This document shows positions 34,481 to 42,687 of a stretch of DNA of 64,000 nucleotides, piece after piece; positions within the stretch are counted from its first letter, which is position 1, and each line of letters opens with the position of its first letter. The DNA lies in contig NZ_JAJBQV010000005.1 in NCBI RefSeq assembly GCF_020539865.1, positions 43,078 to 107,077 of the forward strand. The letters run 5' to 3'. The notes below the pieces were generated by a model that saw only the letters and a program-made list of their open reading frames with translations, ran no database searches and was not told the DNA's origin. A program made the translations under genes and the position numbers. The stretch is from Megasphaera elsdenii. GTDB lineage: Bacteria > Bacillota > Negativicutes > Veillonellales > Megasphaeraceae.

Positions 34481-35839
34481 TCATGCTTTCGCAGCGGCCA
34501 TGACCTTTTTGGCCTTCAAGTACTGGTCGATACCGGCAGCCGTCTTACGCCCTTCGCGCATAGCCAGGACGACGGTCTGCGGTTTGTGGACGATATCACC
34601 GGCAGCAAAGACGCCTTCTTGACTGGTCATGCCATAAGGCAAATCCTTGACGGCAATGTAGCCGTCGTCATTGGCGTCGACGCCAAGAGCTTTGACGATG
34701 GGCAGTTCCGGTTTATTGCCGATAGCAGCGATGATCTTATTGGCCGGAACGACGCCGAATTCGCCTGTCGGAACCATGGTTGCATCTTCGAGGATCTGCT
34801 GTTTTTCATATTTCAACCCTTCTACATGATCCGTCCCGACGACGGCTTTCGGTGCCGAATAAAACTGGAACTGGACGCCATCAGCCTTGGCTTCTTCATA
34901 TTCCGACGGCAGGCATTTCATGTTCTTTTCAGCCCGGCGATAGACGATCTTGACGTCTGCCCCGAGGCGCAGCGATGTGCGGGCGGCATCGATGGCGACG
35001 TTGCCCGCACCGACGACGATGACCTGGTCGCCTTTCTGGACGGGCAGGTCTTCCAAGGCGACTTCCCCGTTCTGGACGCGCTGGACGTCGCGCAGGAACT
35101 GTTCGGCATCGACGACGCCATCGAGGGTATCGTTATCGACGCCGAGATTCCAGGCATTCATCGTACCGATGGCAATGAAGACGGCATCGAAAGCTTCCTG
35201 CAGTTCTGCCAAGGGCTTATCCACGCCGATTTTGACATTGTATTCAATCGTGACGCCCATGGCTGTCAGAGCCTGGGCTTCACGCTGCAATAATTCTTTA
35301 TGGAGCCGGAAAGTCGGGATACCATAGGTCATGGTACCGCCTGGTTGGGAAGCGGCTTCAAAGATGGTGACATCGTAATCGAGGCCGGCCAGCTCCCGTG
35401 CGGCTGCCATACCGGCCGGACCACAACCGATGATAGCTACGCGGCCAGCCGTCTTGCGGCTGACAGATTGAGAGAGGAAGCCGCCATCCAAGGCCATATC
35501 CGCTACGAACCGTTCCAATTTACCGATTTCAACATGTTTGCCTTTTTTACCGAGGACGCAGTGGCCTTCACACTGCTTTTCTCTCGGACAGATACGACCG
35601 CAGATGGCCGGCAGATCGCTGCGGTGGTAGATATGGGCCGCAGCAGCGCCGAAATCGCCTTGGGTCATAGCATGGATGAACTGGGGAATTTCATTTTCAA
35701 TCGGGCAGCCTTTGCGGCATTGCGGTACTTTGCAATTCAGGCAGCGCTTGGCTTCAGCAACGGCTTCTGCCAAGGTATAATCGGCATCATGCATGACTTC
35801 TTCGTGGAAAGAAGCCAGCTGGTTCTTAGTATCGGACAT
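34481..35839 (-). CDS. GltD-type NAD(P)-dependent flavoprotein (glutamate synthase small subunit family)
   Basis: 452-residue flavoprotein. Two N-terminal [4Fe-4S] motifs (CLNCKVPQCRKGCP, CGRICPREKQCEGHC) are followed by FAD-binding VAIIGCGPAGMAAA and NAD(P)-binding VIVVGAGNVAIDAA. No glutamate synthase large subunit gene is adjacent, so it may act as an NADPH-dependent GltA, as the NfnB subunit of an electron-bifurcating transhydrogenase, or with another partner. The ATG at 35839 is preceded by AAAGGTGG; an ATG 16 codons upstream has no such site. tRNA-Arg lies just upstream on the same strand. Confidence 0.87.
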   Translation of the reverse strand: MSDTKNQLASFHEEVMHDADYTLAEAVAEAKRCLNCKVPQCRKGCPIENEIPQFIHAMTQGDFGAAAAHIYHRSDLPAICGRICPREKQCEGHCVLGKKGKHVEIGKLERFVADMALDGGFLSQSVSRKTAGRVAIIGCGPAGMAAARELAGLDYDVTIFEAASQPGGTMTYGIPTFRLHKELLQREAQALTAMGVTIEYNVKIGVDKPLAELQEAFDAVFIAIGTMNAWNLGVDNDTLDGVVDAEQFLRDVQRVQNGEVALEDLPVQKGDQVIVVGAGNVAIDAARTSLRLGADVKIVYRRAEKNMKCLPSEYEEAKADGVQFQFYSAPKAVVGTDHVEGLKYEKQQILEDATMVPTGEFGVVPANKIIAAIGNKPELPIVKALGVDANDDGYIAVKDLPYGMTSQEGVFAAGDIVHKPQTVVLAMREGRKTAAGIDQYLKAKKVMAAAKA

Positions 35840-35898
35840 GAAGGAACCCACCTTTCCGGACTGATAATTTAATGATATAGATTGCACAGATAAAAAAA

Positions 35899-35975
35899 TG
35901 GTGCGCCCAAGATGACTCGAACATCCGACACGCAGTTTAGGAAACTGCTGCTCTATCCAGCTGAGCTATGGGCGC
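35899..35975 (-). tRNA. tRNA-Arg (CCT)
   Basis: 77-nt cloverleaf with encoded CCA; acceptor GCGCCCA / TGGGCGC; anticodon loop TTCCTAA between GCAGT and ACTGC. A TGGTATGAT extended -10 box (36009-36014 for TATGAT) lies upstream on the minus strand. The GltD-type gene follows 60 bp downstream. Confidence 0.94.
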
Positions 35976-36063
35976 ACAGGGCACACAGGTCTACTGCGTG
36001 CAGATTAATCATACCATGAAATGGCAAAAAAATAAAGGTTCTGTCTCATGAAAAAAAGGCCTA

Positions 36064-36092
36064 TTGCAAGTCCTGCAAACACTCTCTATAAT
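36064..36092 (+). promoter_or_regulatory. Promoter of the MurNAc operon
   Basis: TTGCAA (36064-36069), 17-bp spacer, TATAAT (36087-36092), 63 bp before the murQ start. Confidence 0.75.
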
Positions 36093-36155
36093 TAGATGTG
36101 TATATTGTTCCCAACGAAGGGGAATCACGACTGCAAGAAAAGAAAGGAATCAACC

Positions 36156-37067
36156 ATGATTAACTTAGAAACACTGGCGACGGAACAGCAAAACAGCCAT
36201 AGCCAGCATATCGACAGAGTGTCTACGGAAGACATGCTGCGCATCATAAATGACGAGGACCATAAAGTCGCCGATGCTGTCGGCGCCATCATCCCGGATA
36301 TTGCCAAGGCCGTCGACACCATTGCCGACAAGTTGCGCCAAGGTGGCCGCTTGTTCTACATGGGCTCCGGCACATCTGGCCGCCTGGGCATCCTCGATGC
36401 CGTCGAATGTCCGCCAACGTACAGTACCGACCCAGAACGCATCCAAGGCCTCATTGCCGGCGGTTATGAAGCCATTTTCCGGGCCAAAGAAGGCGCAGAA
36501 GACTCGCCGGAACTAGGCTGCCAGGACCTGATAGCCAAAAACCTGACAGCTGACGATGTCGTCGTCGGCCTCAGTGCATCGGGCCGGACACCGTATGTCG
36601 TCGGCGGCCTGACCTATGCCGCTTCAGTCGGCGCGGCTACGATTGCCATCGACTGCTCGCCTCATTCAGCCATCGGCGCTTGTGCCGACATCGACCTCTG
36701 CGCCATCGTCGGCCCGGAAGTCGTCACCGGTTCGACGCGCATGAAAGCGGGCACGGCCCAGAAGATGATTGCCAACATGCTGTCCACAGGCGCCATGATC
36801 CGCCTGGGCAAAGTCTATGGCAACCTCATGGTCGACGTCAAGTCATCTAACCAGAAATTGGAAGAACGGGCACGGCGCATCGTCATGACGGCGACAGGTT
36901 GCAGCCGCCAGGAAGCCGTAAAGGCCTTGGCCGAAAGTCAGGGACGAGCCAAGACGGCTATCGTCATGATTCTCCTGAACCTGCCTGCCAAGGAAGCCGA
37001 AGACCGCCTGGCAGCCGCCCAGGGATACGTTGCTGCCGTCCTCAAGGAGACTGCCCATGGATTATGA
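36156..37067 (+). CDS. murQ: N-acetylmuramic acid 6-phosphate etherase
   Basis: Cytosolic enzyme splitting the lactyl ether of MurNAc-6-P to GlcNAc-6-P and D-lactate, in peptidoglycan recycling. The 303 residues start MINLETLATEQQN and show the SIS-domain features FYMGSGTSGRLGILDAVECPPTY, GLSASGRTPYVVGGL and TGSTRMKAGTAQKM. SD AAAGGAAT precedes the ATG. Its stop overlaps the start of murP by 11 bases. D-lactate release fits the lactate-using metabolism. Confidence 0.96.
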   Translation: MINLETLATEQQNSHSQHIDRVSTEDMLRIINDEDHKVADAVGAIIPDIAKAVDTIADKLRQGGRLFYMGSGTSGRLGILDAVECPPTYSTDPERIQGLIAGGYEAIFRAKEGAEDSPELGCQDLIAKNLTADDVVVGLSASGRTPYVVGGLTYAASVGAATIAIDCSPHSAIGACADIDLCAIVGPEVVTGSTRMKAGTAQKMIANMLSTGAMIRLGKVYGNLMVDVKSSNQKLEERARRIVMTATGCSRQEAVKALAESQGRAKTAIVMILLNLPAKEAEDRLAAAQGYVAAVLKETAHGL

Positions 37068-38442
37068 TAAACTGGCCAAGGCCATCTACGACATCACCGG
37101 CCCGGCGGCCAATATCGAAAAGGCTTACAACTGTATGACCCGTCTTCGCCTGACGGTAAAGGACGAACACTTTACCAAAGAAGACCTGGCCAAACTTCCT
37201 GGCGTCATGGGCATCAATAAATCCGGCGACGAATGGCAAATCGTCGTCGGCCCTGGCAAGGCGACGAAACTGTACCAGGCCTTTGCACCGCTAGTCGAAG
37301 GCGGCAGCAAGGAAAATCCGGCACCATCAGCTAGGCCTGACAGCAACGATGACAGCCAGGGTCCTTTCGACAGCCAGGCCCTGCATGAAGAAATACGACG
37401 CAAGAATGCAACGCCAGCCAAGCTGGCCTTAAAAAAGATTGCCCATATCTTCGTACCCATCATCCCGGCCTTCATCGCCTGTGGCCTGATTACGGGCTTG
37501 CTCAATGTCGCTTTCAAGATGGATCCATCTCTGGCTGCCCAGCCGCTCATGCAGGTCCTGGCCATTGCCGGCAACGCCGCCTTCTATGGTCTGAACATCT
37601 TCGTCGGCATCAATGCGGCCAAAGAATTCGGCGGCTCGCCTATGCTGGGTGGCGTCATGGCGGCCATCCTCAGCCACCCCAACTTGGCTCAGATCAATCT
37701 GTTCGGCGATTCCCTGGTCCCTGGCCGGGGTGGCATCATCGCCGTCCTCTTGGTCGTTTTCTTCTCGTCGTGGCTGGAAAAGAAACTCCACCGCATCGTA
37801 CCGGATATGCTCGACCTCTTCGTCACGCCGTTTCTAGTCGTCGTCATTTCGACTTTTGTCGCCCTCTTCCTCTGCCAGCCCGTGGGCGGCTATCTGTCGG
37901 AAGCCATCGGCTATGCCGCGACGGAATCCATCGGCACTGGCGGCGCTGTGACGGGCTTCATCCTAGGCGGGACCTTCCTGCCTATGGTCATGGTCGGCAT
38001 CCATCAGGGCTTGACGCCGATCCATGCAGAGCTCCTGTCGCGCTACGGTGTAACCATTCTCCTGCCCATCTTGGCCATGGCCGGCGGCGGACAAGTCGGT
38101 GCGGCCATCGCCGTCTATGCCAAGACTAAGAATAAAGCCCTGCGCAAGACCATCGCCTCGGCCCTGCCCGTCGGCCTCATGGGTGTCGGTGAACCGCTCA
38201 TCTACGGCGTCACCTTGCCCCTGGGCAAGCCGTTCATCGGCGCCTGCATCGGCGGTGCCTTTGGCGGCGCTGTCCAAGCCGCTTACATGGTCGGCGCCGC
38301 GACAATCGGCATTTCCGGCCTGCCCTTGGCAGCCAGCACGGACAACATCCCTATGTATTTATTAGGACTGGTCACGGCTTACGCTGCCGGATTCATCGCA
38401 ACCTGGCTCTTAGGTTTTGACGACCCGAAGGAGGGAGAATAA
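37057..38442 (+). CDS. murP: PTS MurNAc transporter EIIBC
   Basis: 461-residue PTS permease for MurNAc (or MurNAc-GlcNAc): IIB domain with phospho-Cys in NCMTRLRL (about residue 26), linker, then a IIC domain with about ten helices (LSHPNLA, GIHQGLTPIHAELL, GVGEPLIYGV). No IIA domain is attached, so it must borrow a glucose-type IIA, as E. coli MurP does. It begins inside the murQ end and abuts mupG. Sucrose/trehalose EIIBC proteins are related, but the neighbours settle the substrate. Confidence 0.93.
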   Translation: MDYDKLAKAIYDITGPAANIEKAYNCMTRLRLTVKDEHFTKEDLAKLPGVMGINKSGDEWQIVVGPGKATKLYQAFAPLVEGGSKENPAPSARPDSNDDSQGPFDSQALHEEIRRKNATPAKLALKKIAHIFVPIIPAFIACGLITGLLNVAFKMDPSLAAQPLMQVLAIAGNAAFYGLNIFVGINAAKEFGGSPMLGGVMAAILSHPNLAQINLFGDSLVPGRGGIIAVLLVVFFSSWLEKKLHRIVPDMLDLFVTPFLVVVISTFVALFLCQPVGGYLSEAIGYAATESIGTGGAVTGFILGGTFLPMVMVGIHQGLTPIHAELLSRYGVTILLPILAMAGGGQVGAAIAVYAKTKNKALRKTIASALPVGLMGVGEPLIYGVTLPLGKPFIGACIGGAFGGAVQAAYMVGAATIGISGLPLAASTDNIPMYLLGLVTAYAAGFIATWLLGFDDPKEGE

Positions 38443-39525
38443 ATGGAAACGGGTATCTCCGTCTATCCCGGTCTGGGAGGGACGATTCAAGAAAAGACGA
38501 CTCGCATCGAACGGGCCGCCGCTCTCGGAATGACACGGCTTTTTACGTCATTTCACATCCCGGAAACAGACCCTGCAGCCTTCCACAAAGAGCTGCAGGC
38601 CGTCCTGGAAACAGCCCGGCAATGCCAATTCGACATCGTCGCTGACGTATCACCGGCTTCGGCAGCCTGCCTAGGCATGGACCGGTTCGATCCGGAAGCC
38701 ATTGCCAAACTGGGCATTACAACTGTTCGCTTTGACGACGGCTTTGATGCAACCAAACTGGCCATGTACAGCCACCTCGTCCGCGTCCAGGTCAACGCCT
38801 CGACGCTGAGGCGGTCTGACTTAGAGGGCCTCCAAAAAAATGGAGCCCAAATGGACCACATCGACGGCCTGCACAACTTCTATCCCCGTCCCCACACGGG
38901 ACTGGACTTAGATTATTTCCAGGCTCAGACCGACCTGCTCCACGCCTATGAATTGTCTGTCGGTGCCTTTATTGCCAGCCAGGCCGGCCAACGGGCGCCG
39001 CTCTATGAGGGCCTGCCGACACTGGAAGGACACCGCCATCAGGACGTCAGCCTGGCAGCCCGTCACTTGGCGGCCTTAGGCGTCCAATCTGTCTTCATCG
39101 GCGACGATAAACCGTCAGATAAAGAACTGCGCGACCTGGCCCGGACCGGCCGGGAAGAAACGGACGTTGTCGTCATCAAAGCCAAGCTTCTCAGCCGGGA
39201 ACCGCACATCCAGAATCTATTGTCTTATACATTTACTGCCCGGCCCGATCCGTCGCGGGACGTCATCCGCACCAGCGGCAGCCGGGCCCATCTGGACGGG
39301 CTCATCATTGAACCGGACAGCGATATCTTCCGCAGCCTCCACCGCGGCGATATCACCTTGGATAACGCCGATTTCCTGCGCTATATGGGAGAAGTCCAAA
39401 TCGTCAAATGCGAACTGCCACCAGAAGAACGGACCAATATCGTCGCCAAAGTCGTGCCAAACGAAGAGTTTCTCCTGGACTATATCACACCAGGCCGGAA
39501 ATTCCGTTTCGAATTCATCCGCTAG
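38443..39525 (+). CDS. mupG: 6-phospho-N-acetylmuramidase (MupG, DUF871)
   Basis: 360-residue TIM-barrel glycosidase plus C-terminal cyclophilin-like domain. Begins GISVYPGLG, the family hallmark, with LFTSFHIPE, NFYPRPHTGL and EGLPTLEGHR. In this family it splits MurNAc-6-P-GlcNAc, product of PTS uptake of the disaccharide, to feed MurQ. It starts with no gap after murP and its stop overlaps the convergent DMT-transporter stop by 11 bases. Confidence 0.92.
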   Translation: METGISVYPGLGGTIQEKTTRIERAAALGMTRLFTSFHIPETDPAAFHKELQAVLETARQCQFDIVADVSPASAACLGMDRFDPEAIAKLGITTVRFDDGFDATKLAMYSHLVRVQVNASTLRRSDLEGLQKNGAQMDHIDGLHNFYPRPHTGLDLDYFQAQTDLLHAYELSVGAFIASQAGQRAPLYEGLPTLEGHRHQDVSLAARHLAALGVQSVFIGDDKPSDKELRDLARTGREETDVVVIKAKLLSREPHIQNLLSYTFTARPDPSRDVIRTSGSRAHLDGLIIEPDSDIFRSLHRGDITLDNADFLRYMGEVQIVKCELPPEERTNIVAKVVPNEEFLLDYITPGRKFRFEFIR

Positions 39526-40396
39526 GCTGCGCCTTCTGCGCCAAAAGGATGACAGCCCCCAATATGCAGGCGATGCCAGCGGCTCCCGCCAAGGTCAGGG
39601 CTTCATGAAAGACGACGATGCCGATAACCGTCGACGTCAGTGGTTCGACAGACGCCAAGATAGAAGCCCGACCCGCTTCCATATGCTTTAGTCCTATCGT
39701 ATAAAGGCCAAAGGGCAGGGCTGTTGACACCAGGCCGAGAAGGGCGAAGAGTAGCGCTGTATAGGGTACCGATACGGCCAAAGAGGCCATCATGCCGAAA
39801 TGGCAGAAAGGCAGGAGCCCCAAGGAAGCGATAAGGAAAGTCCAAGCCGTAACCGTCAGCGGTTCATATTTGGCCAGGGCATAGTGGCCGAAGACGGAAT
39901 ACAGGGCATAGCCGAAACCGCTTCCCAAGCCGGCCAAGATACCAGCGGCCTCGACATGCCCCAGTCCCAAGCCGCTGACCAGGACACAGCCGGCAAAGGC
40001 CAGGACCAGGCAGAATGCCTTGCGCCGCGTAAAGCGTTCATGAAAGAGAAAGATGGAAAACACCATGACGATACTCGGCGCGGTATAGAGCAAAATGGCC
40101 GCGACGGACAACGTCGTCAATTCGATAGCTGTAAAATAGCAGATATTGAAAAAAACAATGCTCCCTAAGCCAGTCCCCAGGAACATCCACACATCGCGCC
40201 AGGCAATGCGCAGGATTCCCGGATGTCGGCCGAGAATGAGGCCGATCATGGCGACAGCCGTTACCAGGGCGCGGCCAAAGGTAATCTGCAGCGGCGACAA
40301 TCCATACGCCGACAGCTGGCGGGTAAACAAGCCGATGATACCCCAGCAGATACCCGCTGCGACGACGCAAAGAGGCGCCATACGTTCTATTTTCAC
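39515..40396 (-). CDS. EamA/DMT-family transporter
   Basis: 293 residues with ten predicted helices in two EamA repeats (repeat 1 about 8-140, repeat 2 about 155-285). Members export amino acids or other metabolites; substrate unknown. I chose the GTG at 40396 (MKIERMAPL), close behind an AGGTGG; the ATG at 40381 is possible. The leader contains an attenuator-like hairpin. It is convergent and overlapping with mupG at the 3' end. Confidence 0.83.
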   Translation of the reverse strand: MKIERMAPLCVVAAGICWGIIGLFTRQLSAYGLSPLQITFGRALVTAVAMIGLILGRHPGILRIAWRDVWMFLGTGLGSIVFFNICYFTAIELTTLSVAAILLYTAPSIVMVFSIFLFHERFTRRKAFCLVLAFAGCVLVSGLGLGHVEAAGILAGLGSGFGYALYSVFGHYALAKYEPLTVTAWTFLIASLGLLPFCHFGMMASLAVSVPYTALLFALLGLVSTALPFGLYTIGLKHMEAGRASILASVEPLTSTVIGIVVFHEALTLAGAAGIACILGAVILLAQKAQPSG

Positions 40397-40411
40397 CTGT
40401 ACCACCTTCTT

Positions 40412-40459
40412 AAAAAAAATAGGCCTGACGAAGGATAAACGCCTTCGTTCGAGCCTTGG
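40412..40459 (-). promoter_or_regulatory. Attenuator-like hairpin in the DMT-transporter leader
   Basis: Minus strand: AAGGC...ACGAAGG / CCTTCGT...GGCCT followed by T8, placed between the TATAAT box (40464-40469) and the start codon. A terminator inside a 5' leader implies conditional read-through; the leader is only about 60 nt, so the sensor would have to be small. Confidence 0.5.
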
Positions 40460-40463
40460 TTTT

Positions 40464-40497
40464 ATTATAGCACAGTTTCCACCTGTGATGATATAAT
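40464..40497. promoter_or_regulatory. Divergent overlapping -10 boxes (DMT gene and NYN gene)
   Basis: Minus strand TGC-TATAAT (40464-40469) for the DMT gene; plus strand TGA-TATAAT (40492-40497) for the NYN gene. Both are extended -10 types without good -35 boxes, and they would compete for the same 60 bp. Confidence 0.5.
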
Positions 40498-40530
40498 AAA
40501 AAAAGTAATGTAAACAGAGGTAATCCAATT

Positions 40531-41451
40531 ATGAATCAAGAAATGAAACTCGCCGTCCTCATCGACGCCGAAAATATTTCCAGCAAATACATCGACGTCA
40601 TCTTATCTGAAGCGAACAATCTCGGCGATGTCATCTACAAACGCATTTACGGCAACTGGACGACGCCCCAGATGGCGTCATGGCGCAATACCATTTTAGA
40701 TAACGCCATCCAGCCCATCCAACAGTACAGCAATACAATCCGCAAGAATTCGTCCGACTCGGCCCTCATCATCGACACGATGGATTTATTATATCAGAGC
40801 AACCTCGACGGCTTCTGCATCGTTTCGTCCGACAGTGATTTCACGCGCCTGGCCTCGCGCCTGCGGGAATCCCAGAAATACGTCCTAGGCATGGGCGAAA
40901 GCAAGACGCCCCGTTCCTTCATCTCGGCGTGCAATAAGTTCCTCTATCTCGATGTCCTTTGGGAAGAAGCAGAAGAACACGAATCCGAAGTCCAGGAAAA
41001 CGAAGGGCACGACGAAACACCGTCTCAGGAAACGGCCAGCCGTAAAGCGGAAAAAGGGGAAACTCCGGCAGCCCATCCAGTAGGACCGGCTCCCATCCAT
41101 ACGTTGACACCGCCGGAATCACCGACGGCGCATGGCAAGACACCAGGTAAAGATTTTTCTACGATCCGCCAGGCTTTGATCAAGTTGACCGAAGAAAATT
41201 CTGACGACAACGGCTGGATTTTCTCAGGTACCTTAGGAAACCTCCTGAGCAAGCAGTTCTCCGACTTCGATGTCCGAAATTTCGGTTATAAGAAATTCGT
41301 ACCTTTCATCGAATCGCTGAAACTCTTTGACGTCAACACCTTTACGGACGAAAAGAACCGCACAGTCAAACATAACTACTTCAAGCTCAAACAGGCCTCG
41401 AAACGGCCGCGGCGCACTTTCCGCCCTTATTATAAACAGCGCGGCCGTTAA
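40531..41451 (+). CDS. NYN-domain RNase-like protein with OST-HTH/LOTUS domain
   Basis: 306 residues. An N-terminal NYN (PIN-like) nuclease fold (about 1-145) has acidic residues in AVLIDAENIS, DTMDLLYQ and VSSDSDFTRLA, which fit an active metal site. A charged, Pro-rich linker (about 150-205) leads to an OST-HTH/LOTUS RNA-binding domain (about 205-290: FSTIRQALIKLTEENSDDNG ... FGYKKFVPFIESLKLFDV) and a basic tail. The combination suggests RNA cleavage or RNA silencing-type function; the target is unknown. It is followed after 29 bp by the degenerate-exonuclease membrane protein gene. Confidence 0.88.
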   Translation: MNQEMKLAVLIDAENISSKYIDVILSEANNLGDVIYKRIYGNWTTPQMASWRNTILDNAIQPIQQYSNTIRKNSSDSALIIDTMDLLYQSNLDGFCIVSSDSDFTRLASRLRESQKYVLGMGESKTPRSFISACNKFLYLDVLWEEAEEHESEVQENEGHDETPSQETASRKAEKGETPAAHPVGPAPIHTLTPPESPTAHGKTPGKDFSTIRQALIKLTEENSDDNGWIFSGTLGNLLSKQFSDFDVRNFGYKKFVPFIESLKLFDVNTFTDEKNRTVKHNYFKLKQASKRPRRTFRPYYKQRGR

Positions 41452-41480
41452 TACCTATCGCTTCACGGAGGATACCCGCC

Positions 41481-42602
41481 ATGGATACGAATACACAAAA
41501 GGCGCTGGAATCACTGCACCGGCGAAAAGTCAATGCATCCATTGCCATCGCAGCCGACCTGGCCAACGACAACTTAAACAGTATCTGCCGCCTGGCACTG
41601 GCCTGGATCAGTGACGGCAACGTCCACGGCATTTCCTATTTTATCAAGCCCCGCGAAGGGCCGGTCCAAGCACATAACCTGACCGAAGACATGCTGGCTG
41701 ACAGCAAGCCTTTCGACGTCGTCTGGGATGAAGACATTGCCTTTCTCCTCAAAGACGCCGTCCTCTCTGCCTACCGCTCGGAACGGCTCTTCCCAGCCAT
41801 CAAGGCCAGCTACGAAGCATCAGGACGGGAACTGCCCCTGAAGGATGTCTACATCAGGGACTTGAAATTCCTGGCTTCGACGTATATGCCCAACTTGGCC
41901 AATGATTCCTTGACGTCGATTCTGCACCGCATGAAGATTCCCGTCGACATGGACAATGCCTTGAGCCGGGCTATGGCCTGCATCTGTGGTCTGAGCTGGC
42001 TGGAAAACCTCTATCCCATTTCCAGCTACGGTATCCCTTTATCGGCTATCCTGGCTGGCGCCTTGCAAGAGCAGCCAGAAGAAGTCGTCGAGACGCGGGA
42101 AGAACGGGAGGCACGGGAGCAAAAAGAGGCAAAATATGCCAAACTGACGTATTACACCAAAATGCTATTCCTGCCTTTCGTCATCTTTTGCCTGTTCATC
42201 ACCATTTACTACGTCCACCGCTACGGGGAAGCAGAACAAACCAAGGTCAACTTCTCCCGCTATTCGACGAGCGGCATCCCAGAACTGAGTGACGCAGAAA
42301 AAGAAGCACAGCAGGAAAAGACGCGCCTGCCCTCGAACAGCGGCCGCCACCTCATGATGCGCGGAACCTACGTCATCCCCGACGAAACGACGATTCCCAC
42401 CTTCCTAAAAGCCAGCCACGACCGCGACATGGAAACCATCCGTTCCCTCGTCCGGTCCGATAAAATCCTAGTCTTTGCCAAACCGACACGTATCCAGATT
42501 ACTGGCGACAAAGACAACCAAGGCTTCGTCCCCATTCAAATCCTGGAAGGCGATTATGCCGACCGCACCGGATTCGCTCCGGATGACATGATAAGTAAGT
42601 AA
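41481..42602 (+). CDS. Membrane protein with a degenerate DnaQ-like exonuclease fold and SH3-like C-terminus
   Basis: 373 residues. Residues 18-178 follow the layout of DnaQ/epsilon-type exonucleases (SIAIAADLANDNLNSICRLA, then SYFIKPREGPVQAHNLTEDM, FDVVWDEDIAFLL, and a terminal helix near 155-172). The catalytic positions look lost: the usual D-x-E is A-A-D, the VAHNxxFD block reads SAYRSERL, and the last H-DAxxDA is MDNALSRA. A charged helix (about 200-222), a membrane helix (about 227-246) and an SH3-like end (about 328-372, with PIQILEGDYADRTGFAPDDM) follow. Assignment of the dead fold is by eye. It is co-oriented with the NYN/OST-HTH gene and ends at a strong terminator. Confidence 0.72.
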   Translation: MDTNTQKALESLHRRKVNASIAIAADLANDNLNSICRLALAWISDGNVHGISYFIKPREGPVQAHNLTEDMLADSKPFDVVWDEDIAFLLKDAVLSAYRSERLFPAIKASYEASGRELPLKDVYIRDLKFLASTYMPNLANDSLTSILHRMKIPVDMDNALSRAMACICGLSWLENLYPISSYGIPLSAILAGALQEQPEEVVETREEREAREQKEAKYAKLTYYTKMLFLPFVIFCLFITIYYVHRYGEAEQTKVNFSRYSTSGIPELSDAEKEAQQEKTRLPSNSGRHLMMRGTYVIPDETTIPTFLKASHDRDMETIRSLVRSDKILVFAKPTRIQITGDKDNQGFVPIQILEGDYADRTGFAPDDMISK

Positions 42603-42603
42603 A

Positions 42604-42641
42604 TAAAAAAGCGCTGTCTTCGTGCGACAGCGCTTTTTTAC
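42604..42641. terminator. Terminator after the NYN-exonuclease-like pair
   Basis: AAAGCGCTGTC / GACAGCGCTTT with loop TTCGTGC and T6. It is nearly identical to the terminator at 161-195. Confidence 0.9.
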
Positions 42642-42644
42642 ATT

Positions 42645-42673
42645 GTAGGGGGGGCGACCACGTGGGACGCCCG
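42645..42673. repeat. CACGTG-family hairpin, copy 7
   Basis: GTAGGGG, GGGCGACCACGTGGGACGCCCG. It starts 3 bp after the terminator. Confidence 0.7.
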
Positions 42674-42687
42674 TTTGGGGATAATCG

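Noticed and set aside
35840-35887. Earlier ATG for the GltD-type gene
   Set aside because: No ribosome-binding site there, while the ATG at 35839 has AAAGGTGG and matches the family start.
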